Positions 1-6,411 of a stretch of DNA of 6,787 nt are shown one piece after another. Both the position numbers and the translations under genes were made by a program. The notes beneath the pieces are model-generated. The model worked only from the letters and a program-made list of their open reading frames with translations, ran no database searches and was not told the origin of the DNA. Positions within the stretch are counted from its first letter, which is position 1. Each line of letters begins with the position of its first letter. Origin of the DNA: Dehalococcoidia bacterium (GTDB lineage: Bacteria; Chloroflexota; Dehalococcoidia; JACVQG01); NCBI GenBank assembly GCA_015661045.1, contig JACVQG010000219.1:1-6787 (forward strand), read 5' to 3'.

Positions 1-97
1 GGAAGAGGACGAGTACAACTTCTTCAAAGAGAGACGTGACAAGAGCGCCAAGACTGGCTTCCACGGCAGGGATGACCGGTACTCGGGTTTGGTGTAA
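1..97 (+). CDS. Enoyl-CoA hydratase/isomerase family protein, C-terminal end only (partial)
   Basis: This is the last 31 codons of a gene entering from the left edge, read from base 2 and ending at TAA 95-97. The visible peptide begins EEDEYNFFKERRDKSAKTGF. It aligns without gaps to the C-terminus of the broken crotonase gene at 425-1151 (EDDEFNLFKERQTKGMKGAF), with 13 of about 27 residues identical. The acidic/aromatic stretch followed by FKERR-type basic residues fits the C-terminal helix region of crotonase-fold acyl-CoA hydratases. The family call rests mainly on that match to the neighbour, whose central domain is recognisable. No active-site residue lies in the visible part, so substrate and reaction are unknown. 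It appears to be the intact partner of an old tandem duplication. Confidence 0.7.
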   Translation, partial: EEDEYNFFKERRDKSAKTGFHGRDDRYSGLV

Positions 98-126
98 TAG
101 GGTAGGCTTAGCTCGCGTTTAACAGG

Positions 127-142
127 GCACGGAATTCCGTGC
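127..142. repeat. Perfect 16-bp palindrome after the crotonase stop codon
   Basis: GCACGGAATTCCGTGC is its own reverse complement and begins 30 bases after the TAA at 95-97. As RNA it could form a GC-closed hairpin of about 6 bp with an AATT loop. No T-run follows (TGATACAAAATG), so it is not a classical intrinsic terminator. It could stabilise the 3' end of the upstream message or act as a weak terminator. Only the symmetry is certain. Confidence 0.4.
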
Positions 143-200
143 TGATACAAAATGTGTCCCGATGATAATCATTAATGTAGATGTGGCAAGGTAAAAACTG

Positions 201-374
201 TACAGACCTAACCCCCGGCCCCTTCCCTCGCAGGGAAGGGGTGGTAGAGACACGGCCCCGATAAACCGAGGGTCTTCGACATGCGGTGTCTCTACGTAGT
301 GCTCCCTCCATTGAAGGGAAGTCCCGATGTATCGGGGTTGCCGTAACCAGGAAGAGGTAGGGGTTAGGTCCGTA
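201..374. repeat. MITE-like structured intergenic element with terminal inverted repeats
   Basis: The ends are inverted copies: TACAGACCTAACCCC (201-215) pairs with GGGGTTAGGTCCGTA (360-374), 14 of 15 positions. Inside are three more complementary pairs. CCCCTTCCCT (219-228) pairs with AGGGAAGGGG (232-241) around a 3-base loop. GTAGAGACAC (244-253) pairs perfectly with GTGTCTCTAC (286-295). CCCGAT (323-328) pairs with ATCGGG (331-336), and CCCCGAT at 256-262 could compete for it. No protein-coding capacity is evident. The nested symmetry suggests a mobile or dispersed non-autonomous element rather than a single-gene control site. No clear target-site duplication is visible. Copy number elsewhere in the genome would decide this. 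Confidence 0.6.
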
Positions 375-424
375 TTTGCTTTTCATACTGATAAATAGGG
401 ATATCCATACGAATGGAGGCTGAT

Positions 425-1151
425 ATGGCCGATGAATTGATTCTCTATGAAATGAATCAAGAGAAAAAAAGGGCCACTATTACCATAAATCGGCCAGAGA
501 AGCTTAATGGCCTGTCAAGGTAATTGTATTGAGGGGGTCTGGCCGGTGCTTTTCCTCAGGACATGATGTAGCCGACCTCGGCCCCCATCATGGCTGGTCC
601 TCCGATCCCAAAGCCCGTCGCCCCAGTCAGCGGCGGCGGATGATAATAGATGACTCGACCTTCTGGGGTCGGCGAGGCACATGCCAGACTATCCTCTATT
701 GCGACAAAGCTACTATTGCACAGGTACATGGCTACTGCTACGGCGGCGGCCTGCAAATTGCCCAGGCTTGCGATTTAATAATAGCTGCCGAGGATGCTTT
801 GTTTACCCACCCAGGATACCGCTACATCGGGCCTCTGGGAGAGATTGTAAGCCTTATCCATACAATGGGCGTGCGGAAAGTCAAAGAGATGATGCTCACC
901 GGGTAGCCAATCTTATTGCCCTTCAACCCAGGGATGCCATTGTGCTGGGAAAAGCCAATTTTGAGCTGGCTCTGGATATTATGGGGGTGGGGGCCGGCTA
1001 TACTGCGGGCTATATAACTCACACCCTCCAGACTAATATCCGCTACGAGGACGATGAGTTTAACCTGTTCAAAGAACGTCAGACAAAGGGGATGAAGGGG
1101 GCTTTCCAGGAAAGGGAGAAACGGTTCAAGGGCAGTCCGCTGGCCAAGTAA
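425..1151 (+). pseudogene. Broken enoyl-CoA hydratase/isomerase (crotonase family), two internal frame-disrupting deletions
   Basis: Three blocks of one crotonase gene lie in three frames. Block A (425-523) starts at ATG 425 behind GGAGG (415-419). It encodes an N-terminus with ATITINRPEKLNGLS and stops at TAA 521-523. Block B, in the next frame from about 520 to TAG 904-906, continues with VIVLRGSGRCFSSGHDVADL, the oxyanion-type VHGYCYGGG, ACDLIIAAEDALFTHPG and MMLTG. Block C, in the third frame from about 902 to TAA 1149-1151, reads VANLIALQPRDAIVLGK and then the C-terminal helices. Against the usual family layout, about 20-25 residues are missing between A and B and about 30 between B and C, so each junction is a deletion plus frameshift. 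The position of the usual second catalytic Glu (QPE motif) reads HPG in block B; that may be a family trait rather than damage. No full-length hydratase can be made. It is a paralogue of the gene ending at 97. Confidence 0.85.
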
Positions 1152-1458
1152 CTAATTATCGTCTTTTTATGCAATCTTCCGACAATAGGGCAACCTCCTC
1201 TCCCCATCGAGGGAGAGGACTAAGGTGTCCGATGATGTCCTGACTTGGCGGGACTCATCGAGACTCCGTAAAGGTGAAACACTTTCGGAGAGGGGGCACA
1301 AAGGTTTCCGGGAAAACACCCTCATTCCTTCGTTAAACTCAGGACAGGCTCTAGCCTTCTCCCCTCAAGGGCGGAGGGATTCTACATCGCATTTTTATAT
1401 TTCGTAGTGTCCTTTATAATATATTCAACAACCCTGTGCTAACAAACGGAGGTACACT
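1152..1458. other. Gene-free gap of degenerate hairpin repeats
   Basis: No convincing gene is present; the short open frame at 1225-1407 consists of repeat sequence. A perfect 8-bp stem with a 6-base loop is formed by CCTCTCCC (1197-1204) and GGGAGAGG (1211-1218). A second, imperfect hairpin runs from CTCCG near 1264 to CGGAG near 1290. A pyrimidine-rich tract near 1355-1379 (CTTCTCCCCTC, then GGGCGGAGGG) resembles the 1197-1218 module. ACTTGGCGGGAC (1243-1254) and TCGAGACTCC (1258-1267) recur, the first inverted with one mismatch, in the repeat after hyuA. The stretch looks like layered fragments of dispersed intergenic repeats. Confidence 0.5.
1415..1420 (+). promoter_or_regulatory. Possible -10 box for the preA-like/hisB unit
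   Basis: TATAAT, a perfect sigma70-type -10 hexamer, lies 38 bases before the ATG at 1459. At 17-bp spacing the -35 position holds only TTTTTA (1392-1397), so the promoter is weak or the match is chance in an AT-rich stretch. It is the only good candidate between the repeat-rich gap and the gene. Confidence 0.35.
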
Positions 1459-2667
1459 ATGGCAAATCTAAAAACAAAACTAGGAAATCTAACACTGGAA
1501 AACCCGATTATCGTTTCGTCGGGGTATGTAACGGAGACCCCTGAGGTGCTGCGCAGGGGCGATGCCTTTAGCCCGGGGGCGATGATTTTGAAAAGCTCTC
1601 TTATTGAAGAAGAGTATTCCAAGGTTGTCAAACCATATGCCCCACATCGGTATCCCTCGACTCGTTTTGCGTTTACTGCCTGCGAGGATGGCCTGATGGT
1701 GGGAGCTACTATGTCGCCTCTGCCGCTGGAATGGTGGGCTGAATGGCTGGCGAAGAATATCAAGTCCTTCCGCACTCCCCTTATTGCCAGCGTGGCCGCT
1801 GTATCCCTTGAGGGATATGTCCGGGGGGCCAAACTGATGGAGCAGGCAGGGGCGCCGGCGCTGGAACTTTTGCTTGCCTGCCCCGCACCCTATTTCCGCC
1901 CCTTTAAATATTCCATGAGCTCTGACCCTAAGGTAACGGCGGAAATCTGCCAGGCGGTCAAAGCCGCGGTGAAAATCCCTATTGGAGTCAAAATTGCGCC
2001 CCTTTCCGTGGTGGCCAGGGCGGCCCATCAGGCCAATGCCGATTGGGTAACTTTAGGTGGGGTTAACCTATCAGCGCCGGGTATTGACCTGGATACCCTG
2101 GAGCCCAAGCAGCCGAGCGCCATTAGTTTTCACGGCAGCAAGGTAAATAAGTACATGACGTTGCGATACCTGGTATCGGTAGCCTCCATTTCCAAAACCG
2201 CCCATATCTCCGCCCATGGCGGCATTCAGGATTGGGGGGATGTAGCCGAATGCATTTTATATGGCGCAAGCTCGGTTCAGGCCCACAGCATATTCATGAT
2301 GAAGGGGTTATCGGTTATTCAGCCGCTAAAAAGAGGGCTGAGCGACTACATGGATAAGAAAGGCTTTGCCTCTTTAGATGATATGAAGGGCTTGATTCTG
2401 CCCAAATTAACGCCATTTAACGATATGCTGGCAGCCTATGGTGATACTAAGGGAAAGGTAATAGCCAGGGTTAGTGAAGAGCTATGCAATGGCTGCGGGG
2501 TCTGCGAAGACGTTTGCGCTTTTGACGCTATCCACGTAATCAATGGAATAGCGCAGACCTTAAAAGGCTCCTGCGAGGGCTGTAACCTGTGCGTTGCCGA
2601 TTGCCCTACTAAAGCTATTACTCTGGATAATGTAGCTATGTTGAAAAGGCCAGGAGTGAAAGTATGA
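1459..2667 (+). CDS. PreA-like / dihydroorotate dehydrogenase-type flavoprotein with two C-terminal [4Fe-4S] motifs
   Basis: This 402-residue protein is close in length to PreA, the FMN and iron-sulfur subunit of bacterial NAD-dependent dihydropyrimidine dehydrogenase. Residues 1 to about 320 form the DHOD-type TIM barrel: ENPIIVSSG near the start, likely FMN-contacting K45 (ILKSS) and K178 (GVKIAP), and glycine-rich AHGGI (252-256) for FMN phosphate. C141 in LACPAP matches the catalytic Cys of DPD (SCPH). A 2x[4Fe-4S] ferredoxin domain follows, with Cys 343/346/349/353 and 372/375/378/382. By analogy it is cytoplasmic and passes electrons from the clusters to FMN. No NAD(P)H-binding PreT partner is in the window. 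The Asn before the catalytic Cys in DPD (LNLSC) is Leu138 here, and the DPD TNT segment reads GGV (200-202), so pyrimidine reduction is doubtful. GGAGGT (1448-1453), 5 bases before the ATG, supports the start. The stop overlaps hisB by ATGA. The fold is secure, the substrate is not. Confidence 0.88.
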   Translation: MANLKTKLGNLTLENPIIVSSGYVTETPEVLRRGDAFSPGAMILKSSLIEEEYSKVVKPYAPHRYPSTRFAFTACEDGLMVGATMSPLPLEWWAEWLAKNIKSFRTPLIASVAAVSLEGYVRGAKLMEQAGAPALELLLACPAPYFRPFKYSMSSDPKVTAEICQAVKAAVKIPIGVKIAPLSVVARAAHQANADWVTLGGVNLSAPGIDLDTLEPKQPSAISFHGSKVNKYMTLRYLVSVASISKTAHISAHGGIQDWGDVAECILYGASSVQAHSIFMMKGLSVIQPLKRGLSDYMDKKGFASLDDMKGLILPKLTPFNDMLAAYGDTKGKVIARVSEELCNGCGVCEDVCAFDAIHVINGIAQTLKGSCEGCNLCVADCPTKAITLDNVAMLKRPGVKV

Positions 2668-3251
2668 CACGGCGTACTGCATCTATCGTTCGGAATACCT
2701 CAGAGACAAGTATAAAAGTAGAGATTGACCTGGATGGAAGGGGCCAGTGGGATACCAGGACTGGCATCCGCTTCCTCGACCATATGATCTCCCATGTAGC
2801 CAAGCACGGAGTATTTGACATAAAAGTGGCATCCAACGGGCCGGACCAGCACCATGTAGTGGAGGATGTAGCTATCTGCCTGGGGCAAGCCTTTAATAAA
2901 GCTCTTGGTGAGAAACGGGGCATTGTGCGCATGGCCCATGCCGTAGTGCCGATGGATGAGGCCCTGGTGCTGGTGGCGGTGGACATCGGGGGGAGGGGCT
3001 ATGCCCGCATAGAGGCCACTCTGGGAGACAAGGTTGAAGATTTAAGCTCCGACCTGGTGCGCCACTTCTTAGAGTCCTTTGCTATCGAGGGGCGGTTCAA
3101 CCTCCATGCCAAAGTCCTGGAGGGCATCAACGACCACCACAAGGTTGAGGCCCTTTTCAAGGCCCTGGGCCGCGCTCTGGGCGCTGCTACCCGCATTGAT
3201 GAACGGCTTGCCGGCCAGATACCCAGCACCAAGGATGTGATTGAGGGGTAG
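2664..3251 (+). CDS. hisB: Imidazoleglycerol-phosphate dehydratase (histidine biosynthesis)
   Basis: This 195-residue protein has the normal length of a monofunctional IGPD, the enzyme that dehydrates imidazole glycerol phosphate to imidazole acetol phosphate. Family landmarks occur in order: [12 protein letters not shown] (14-25), TGIRFLDHM (33-41), [14 protein letters not shown] (63-76), EKRGI (83-87), MDEAL (97-101), [20 protein letters not shown] (146-165) and IPSTKDV (186-192). The likely manganese ligands are present: H40, H48, H63, H64, E67, H148, H158, H159 and E162, so it should be active. The usual DHHTVED is QHHVVED and TGIGFLDHML is [10 protein letters not shown], mild departures. 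Translation probably couples to the preceding gene: ATG 2664-2666 lies inside its terminal ATGA, with AGGAG (2651-2655) upstream inside that gene. No other his gene is visible, which is unusual for hisB. Confidence 0.92.
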   Translation: MTRRTASIVRNTSETSIKVEIDLDGRGQWDTRTGIRFLDHMISHVAKHGVFDIKVASNGPDQHHVVEDVAICLGQAFNKALGEKRGIVRMAHAVVPMDEALVLVAVDIGGRGYARIEATLGDKVEDLSSDLVRHFLESFAIEGRFNLHAKVLEGINDHHKVEALFKALGRALGAATRIDERLAGQIPSTKDVIEG

Positions 3252-3267
3252 AGTCAACCACTTTTTA

Positions 3268-3296
3268 TTGACATTAGTATACATATTGTATACACT
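3268..3296 (+). promoter_or_regulatory. Promoter with built-in paired GTATAC operator for the toxin-antitoxin genes
   Basis: A perfect -35 TTGACA (3268-3273) is followed after 17 bases by TACACT (3291-3296), 4 of 6 matches to TATAAT. Transcription would start near 3303, about ten bases before the toxin ATG at 3314. Two GTATAC hexamers (3277-3282 and 3288-3293), each palindromic and separated by ATATT, occupy the spacer and the edge of the -10. This is where an autorepressing ribbon-helix-helix antitoxin would block RNA polymerase. The sequence is seen; binding is inferred. Confidence 0.65.
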
Positions 3297-3313
3297 ATAG
3301 GTATAGAGGATTA

Positions 3314-3589
3314 ATGCCCTATATAGAATATCTGGAAATAGATGACCCAATACTAGAAAAAATTGAGTCGAAGCATCAGATTTCCTTTACAGAGGTCAGG
3401 GAAGCCTGCCTTTCAGAAAAGCGACATGTTAGAAGAGGTAAGAAAGGAAGATACAAAGTTTTTTCTCAGACCGAAGGCGGACGATATGTAATAGTGATAT
3501 TGCTTCCCCGTGGAGGTGGAGACTGGAAAGTGATAACCGCAAGAGATATGACGGATATAGAAAGAAGGCTTTATTCCGCTAACCGATGA
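3314..3589 (+). CDS. BrnT-like (DUF497) ribonuclease toxin of a type II toxin-antitoxin pair
   Basis: This 91-residue basic protein has BrnT-family landmarks. After an acidic N-terminus comes KHQISFTEVREACLSEK (20-36), matching the family's KHGxSFxEA helix. Next are two strand-like segments, RYKVFSQTEGGRYVIVILL (46-64). It ends in VITARDMTDIERRLY (73-87), matching the ISARxxxxxERxxY signature. BrnT toxins have a RelE-like fold and cleave RNA to stop growth until neutralised by BrnA. The toxin-first order, with a DNA-binding protein 38 bases downstream, is the BrnTA arrangement. The start at 3314 follows GAGGA (3306-3310), with a tight 3-base spacing. The coding sequence looks more AT-rich than the flanking hisB and hyuA, consistent with acquisition by transfer. 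The family is assigned from motif shape and context; RNase activity is inferred. Confidence 0.72.
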   Translation: MPYIEYLEIDDPILEKIESKHQISFTEVREACLSEKRHVRRGKKGRYKVFSQTEGGRYVIVILLPRGGGDWKVITARDMTDIERRLYSANR

Positions 3590-3627
3590 ATTAAATGGAG
3601 CAACTTGTGCAAATGAGGGGGTTAGAT

Positions 3628-3972
3628 ATGGTAAACGCTAATAATAAGACGAGCAATAAAAAAAAGTATCCTGGGATAGCTCCGTCACCACAGCAACCTT
3701 ACTTCCCATCCAAGATGCTTTCACCTGAGGCGGTAAAAAGAATAGCCAGTATTGAAAACTCTGAAGAAAATGATACCTGGGAAGAGTCAGACGAGGTTGT
3801 CCGTATAGAAATTAGGAAGCCGTTGAAGATGGTTATTCCGGTGCGGCTTCCGGCAGAGGCATGGGAGAAATTGCGGGAACTGGCTCGTGAGGTTGGTGTA
3901 GGCCCTACGACCATGGCGCGGATGTGGATACTTGAGAGGCTGAAAGAGTCCAAAAGTAAAGATTTGTCTTAG
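3628..3972 (+). CDS. Ribbon-helix-helix (BrnA/CopG-like) antitoxin
   Basis: From ATG 3628 this gives 114 residues. That start is preferred because GAGGGG (3615-3620) sits 7 bases upstream; in-frame ATGs at 3595 and 3613 lack a comparable site. The C-terminal half has ribbon-helix-helix layout: strand LKMVIPVRLP (66-75), helix AEAWEKLRELAREV (76-89), a VGVGP turn, then helix TTMARMWILERLKE (94-107). RHH dimers insert the strand into the DNA major groove. The N-terminal ~60 residues are lysine/proline-rich then acidic (ENSEENDTWEESDE, 43-56), suitable for wrapping a basic toxin. It should neutralise the BrnT-like protein encoded upstream and, with it, repress the promoter at 3268-3296. It is longer in front than minimal BrnA proteins, so 'CopG-family antitoxin' is the safer name. 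Confidence 0.72.
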   Translation: MVNANNKTSNKKKYPGIAPSPQQPYFPSKMLSPEAVKRIASIENSEENDTWEESDEVVRIEIRKPLKMVIPVRLPAEAWEKLRELAREVGVGPTTMARMWILERLKESKSKDLS

Positions 3973-3975
3973 TTA

Positions 3976-4156
3976 TGTATAGCGGAATGGAGAAGGTAAA
4001 ATATTCTAACATCCCTAATACCATTGGCAGTTGTACCTCTGAATTACTAAGATAAATCCTCCCCACTTTAATGTAAAAGAACTCCCTATGCTCTTGGCTC
4101 AACGTTACCTTATTCAGGGTTTCCCAAGGGACATAGTCCTTAGGCCACCCACAGCG
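3976..4156 (-). pseudogene. Possible remnant of an unidentified protein gene
   Basis: Read on the minus strand from about 4156, after a TAA inside GTTAAC, one frame is open through this gap. It encodes a protein-like stretch including WPKDYVPWETLNKVTLSQEH, then REFFYIKVGRIYLSNSEV. The alternation of PWE, basic and FFYI/RIYL strands looks more like a folded beta domain than random intergenic sequence, loosely recalling bacterial PH-type domains. No start with a ribosome site is evident at the upstream end; the ATG at 4100-4102 would lose the first part. The frame runs on antisense into the antitoxin gene to a stop at 3905-3907, where it stops looking protein-like. A truncated remnant fits better than a working gene. 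The family is not recognised. Confidence 0.22.
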
Positions 4157-4186
4157 TTAACGCCCTGCTGTATGGAATAATTTTAC

Positions 4187-4214
4187 AATACCCCAGGTTT
4201 AAACCTGGGGTATT
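4187..4214. terminator. Perfect 28-bp palindrome, likely intrinsic terminator
   Basis: AATACCCCAGGTTT (4187-4200) is followed immediately by its exact reverse complement (4201-4214). As RNA it makes a stem of about 12 bp with a CCCCAGG/CCTGGGG core and a small TTAA loop. It is followed by TTGTTAT on the + side, a modest T-rich tail, and flanked on the other side by AAT and ATTTTAC, so it could work in both directions. It lies between the antitoxin gene and the hyuA promoter and plausibly insulates them. The symmetry is certain; the terminator role is inferred. Confidence 0.6.
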
Positions 4215-4258
4215 TGTTATATCTCTGGTAATGAAAAACATTCCCCCCAACCATGCTC

Positions 4259-4286
4259 TTGACACTGTCCACGTTACTGCTAAAAT
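4259..4286 (+). promoter_or_regulatory. Sigma70-type promoter for hyuA
   Basis: TTGACA (4259-4264), a perfect -35, is followed after 16 bases by TAAAAT (4281-4286), 5 of 6 to consensus. Transcription would start near 4293, leaving a leader of about 50 bases before the ATG at 4342. It lies just downstream of the 28-bp palindrome, so hyuA appears to be transcribed independently of the toxin-antitoxin genes. No operator symmetry is evident. Confidence 0.6.
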
Positions 4287-4341
4287 GAATTATCGTTTTT
4301 AGCTACCGCATTCTATTCCATGTTAGATGAACGGAGGTAGG

Positions 4342-6396
4342 ATGGAATATGTTATTGGCATTGATACCGGCGGCACCTTTACCGATGTAACGGTAATTGC
4401 GGATGGCCGTATCTCTTTTTATAAGGGACTCACTACACCGGGACGGCTGGACGGGGTGTTCAACACCCTGGAATCCGCTGCCAAAGGCCAGGGGGTATCC
4501 CTCAAAGAGCTTTTGAATAAAACTACGCGCTTCATCTATTCTTCCACATTTGCCACAAATCTGATGGTCGAGAGATCTAATGAAGGGAAGGCCGGGGCGC
4601 TGGCTACCAAAGGGTTCGGGGATACGTTGATTATCCGCCGCTCCATGAAAAACAGCACCTGGGATAGCCAGGAGCCTTATCCTCAGCCCCTTATCCCCCG
4701 CCGCCTGACGCGGGAGGTTACCGAACGGGTTGACTATAACGGCCAGGTTGTTACCCCACTGGATGTAAAAGAAGCCACGAAGGTGATTGACGAACTCTGC
4801 GGGCTGGGTATCGAGGCTGTAGCTATCTGCTTACTCCATTCTTACGCTAATCCCGGCCACGAACAGATACTCAAGAAAATAGTTCAGGAGAAATTCCCCG
4901 ACGTTTTCGCCTATTGTTCATCGGATATCGCGCCAGAGATACGGGAATATGAGCGGATGAGCACGACCGCCTTTGCCGCCTATGTCGGGCCTGGGGTGGA
5001 CAAACATCTGGGGCAACTGGAGGCCCGCGGGAAAAAGTCAGGGTTGAAGGTGGAACCCCTTATCATGCAGTCCTCTGGCGGCGTTATGGGCGCTGAGGAA
5101 GCCCGGCGCAAGCCGGTCGCTATGCTCTTCTCCGGTCCCGCGGGTGGCGTTATCGGCTCTCACTTCCTATCGCGAACAATGGGCATACCCAACGTTATCA
5201 CCACCGATATGGGGGGCACCAGCTTCGATGTCGGTCTGGTGAAGGACGGAGAGATACAAACCTCCACCGTGGCGGAGTTGGAGAGATGGGCTTTAATGGG
5301 CAGGCGGGTTGACTTGCATACTATAGGGGCTGGTGGCGGCAGCATTGCCTATGTTGACCCCCAGGGCATTATCAAGGTCGGCCCCAGAAGCGCCGGCGCC
5401 GAGCCCGGGCCTGCCTGCTATAACCGGGGCGGCACCGAGCCTACTGTTACCGATGCCGACGTAGTGCTGGGTTATATTGACCCGGACTACTTTTTAGGCG
5501 GCAAGATGAAGCTGGATGCCAGCTTGGCCCATAAAGCCATAAAAGAACGCATTGCCGATAAACTGAAAATGTCACCCGTTGAAGTGGCCAGCGGCATCTA
5601 TCAGATAATCAATGCCAAGATGGTAGATGCCATGAGGGTACACTCGGTAGAACGGGGCCACGACCCGCGGGACTTCGCCCTGCTTGGCTTCGGCGGCGCT
5701 GGTCCGGTCCATGCGGCTGCATTCCATGCCCAGTTGGGCACCAGGAGCCTTATAATTCCTGTTCTGGCTCCTGTGTTCTCCTCTATGGGTGTGCTGGCCA
5801 CTAACCTTAAACATTCCTATTCCCGCACCTACCGCTCGCCTATTAATAGTCTCGATTTAAACCGCTCCAACCGTATCTTCGCCGACATGGAGAAAGAGGC
5901 GAGGGCTATCTTACAACATGAAGGCATAAACCCGGCGAATATTCAGATTCAACGTTCCCTGGATATGTCTTACTCAGGTCAAATCCATGAGTTGGAGGTC
6001 CCTATCCCCGACGAGCCTCTGACTTCTAAGACCGTAAAAGAGGTAATCAAATCCTTCTCTCAAAAATATTTATCTATCTTTGGCTATAAGGAAGATGAAA
6101 GTATCATTCAGGTTATCACCTTCCGACTGGAGGGGATCGGAAAAGTGCCCCAGCCGACAATGGAAAAGCTCCCGTTAGGTAAGAAAGACCCGAAGGCGGC
6201 CCTTATGAAGCAAAAAGAGATGTATCTGCCTGAAGAGAAAAAGTTTACTAAAGCGAATGTGTATAACGGGGATAAAATCACTCCTGGCAATCAGGTTTCC
6301 GGTCCGGCTATCCTCCAGTATACGGCAACCACAGTGGTTATCTTCCCCGGCCAGAAGGCTGTTTGCGACGAGTGGCGCAATTTGGTGATTAATTAA
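4342..6396 (+). CDS. hyuA: Hydantoinase/oxoprolinase family protein, ATP-binding A subunit (HyuA)
   Basis: This 684-residue protein has typical HyuA length. HyuA works with HyuB in ATP-dependent hydrolysis of hydantoins or 5-oxoproline; relatives include subunits of acetone and acetophenone carboxylases. Residues 1 to ~180 are the N-terminal domain, opening with phosphate-binding IGIDTGGTFTD (5-15) and containing SSTFATNLMVER (67-78). Residues ~200-490 are the actin-like ATPase core: SGPAGGVIGS (264-273), TTDMGGTSFDVGLV (287-300), GAGGGSIAYVD (329-339), GPRSAGAEPGPACY (347-360) and FGGAGPVHA (450-458). The rest is the C-terminal domain, ending at N684. I place the start at ATG 4342 because GGAGGT (4333-4338) precedes it and IGIDTGGTFTD then falls at the usual distance from Met; ATG 4327 lies before that site. 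No truncation or missing motif is seen. The likely B subunit begins at 6700. The exact substrate cannot be read from sequence. Confidence 0.92.
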   Translation: MEYVIGIDTGGTFTDVTVIADGRISFYKGLTTPGRLDGVFNTLESAAKGQGVSLKELLNKTTRFIYSSTFATNLMVERSNEGKAGALATKGFGDTLIIRRSMKNSTWDSQEPYPQPLIPRRLTREVTERVDYNGQVVTPLDVKEATKVIDELCGLGIEAVAICLLHSYANPGHEQILKKIVQEKFPDVFAYCSSDIAPEIREYERMSTTAFAAYVGPGVDKHLGQLEARGKKSGLKVEPLIMQSSGGVMGAEEARRKPVAMLFSGPAGGVIGSHFLSRTMGIPNVITTDMGGTSFDVGLVKDGEIQTSTVAELERWALMGRRVDLHTIGAGGGSIAYVDPQGIIKVGPRSAGAEPGPACYNRGGTEPTVTDADVVLGYIDPDYFLGGKMKLDASLAHKAIKERIADKLKMSPVEVASGIYQIINAKMVDAMRVHSVERGHDPRDFALLGFGGAGPVHAAAFHAQLGTRSLIIPVLAPVFSSMGVLATNLKHSYSRTYRSPINSLDLNRSNRIFADMEKEARAILQHEGINPANIQIQRSLDMSYSGQIHELEVPIPDEPLTSKTVKEVIKSFSQKYLSIFGYKEDESIIQVITFRLEGIGKVPQPTMEKLPLGKKDPKAALMKQKEMYLPEEKKFTKANVYNGDKITPGNQVSGPAILQYTATTVVIFPGQKAVCDEWRNLVIN

Positions 6397-6411
6397 GCCC
6401 GATTAGGTTAG

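Noticed and set aside
108..386. Minus-strand open frame of 92 codons
   Set aside because: It lies almost wholly in the inverted-repeat element; its peptide is a translation of repeat arms with no recognisable domain.
681..1151. A 156-codon frame starting at ATG 681 as an independent gene
   Set aside because: Only its last ~80 residues match the crotonase family; the first part is an out-of-frame reading of block B, so it belongs to the broken gene.
1197..1380. CRISPR-like array from repeated short hairpins
   Set aside because: The modules are irregular in length and spacing and do not form identical direct repeats with unique spacers.
1225..1407. Plus-strand open frame of 60 codons in the gap
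   Set aside because: Made of degenerate hairpin repeats, without a ribosome site or protein-like character.
1489..2028. Long minus-strand frame of 179 codons, and another at 1425-1832
   Set aside because: Both are antisense to the well-supported PreA-like gene and show no family motif.
3595..3627. ATG 3595 as the antitoxin start
   Set aside because: No ribosome site precedes it, while ATG 3628 has GAGGGG at ideal spacing.
4327..4341. ATG 4327 as the hyuA start
   Set aside because: It lies upstream of the GGAGGT site, and would push the N-terminal IGIDTGGTFTD motif further from Met than is usual for the family.
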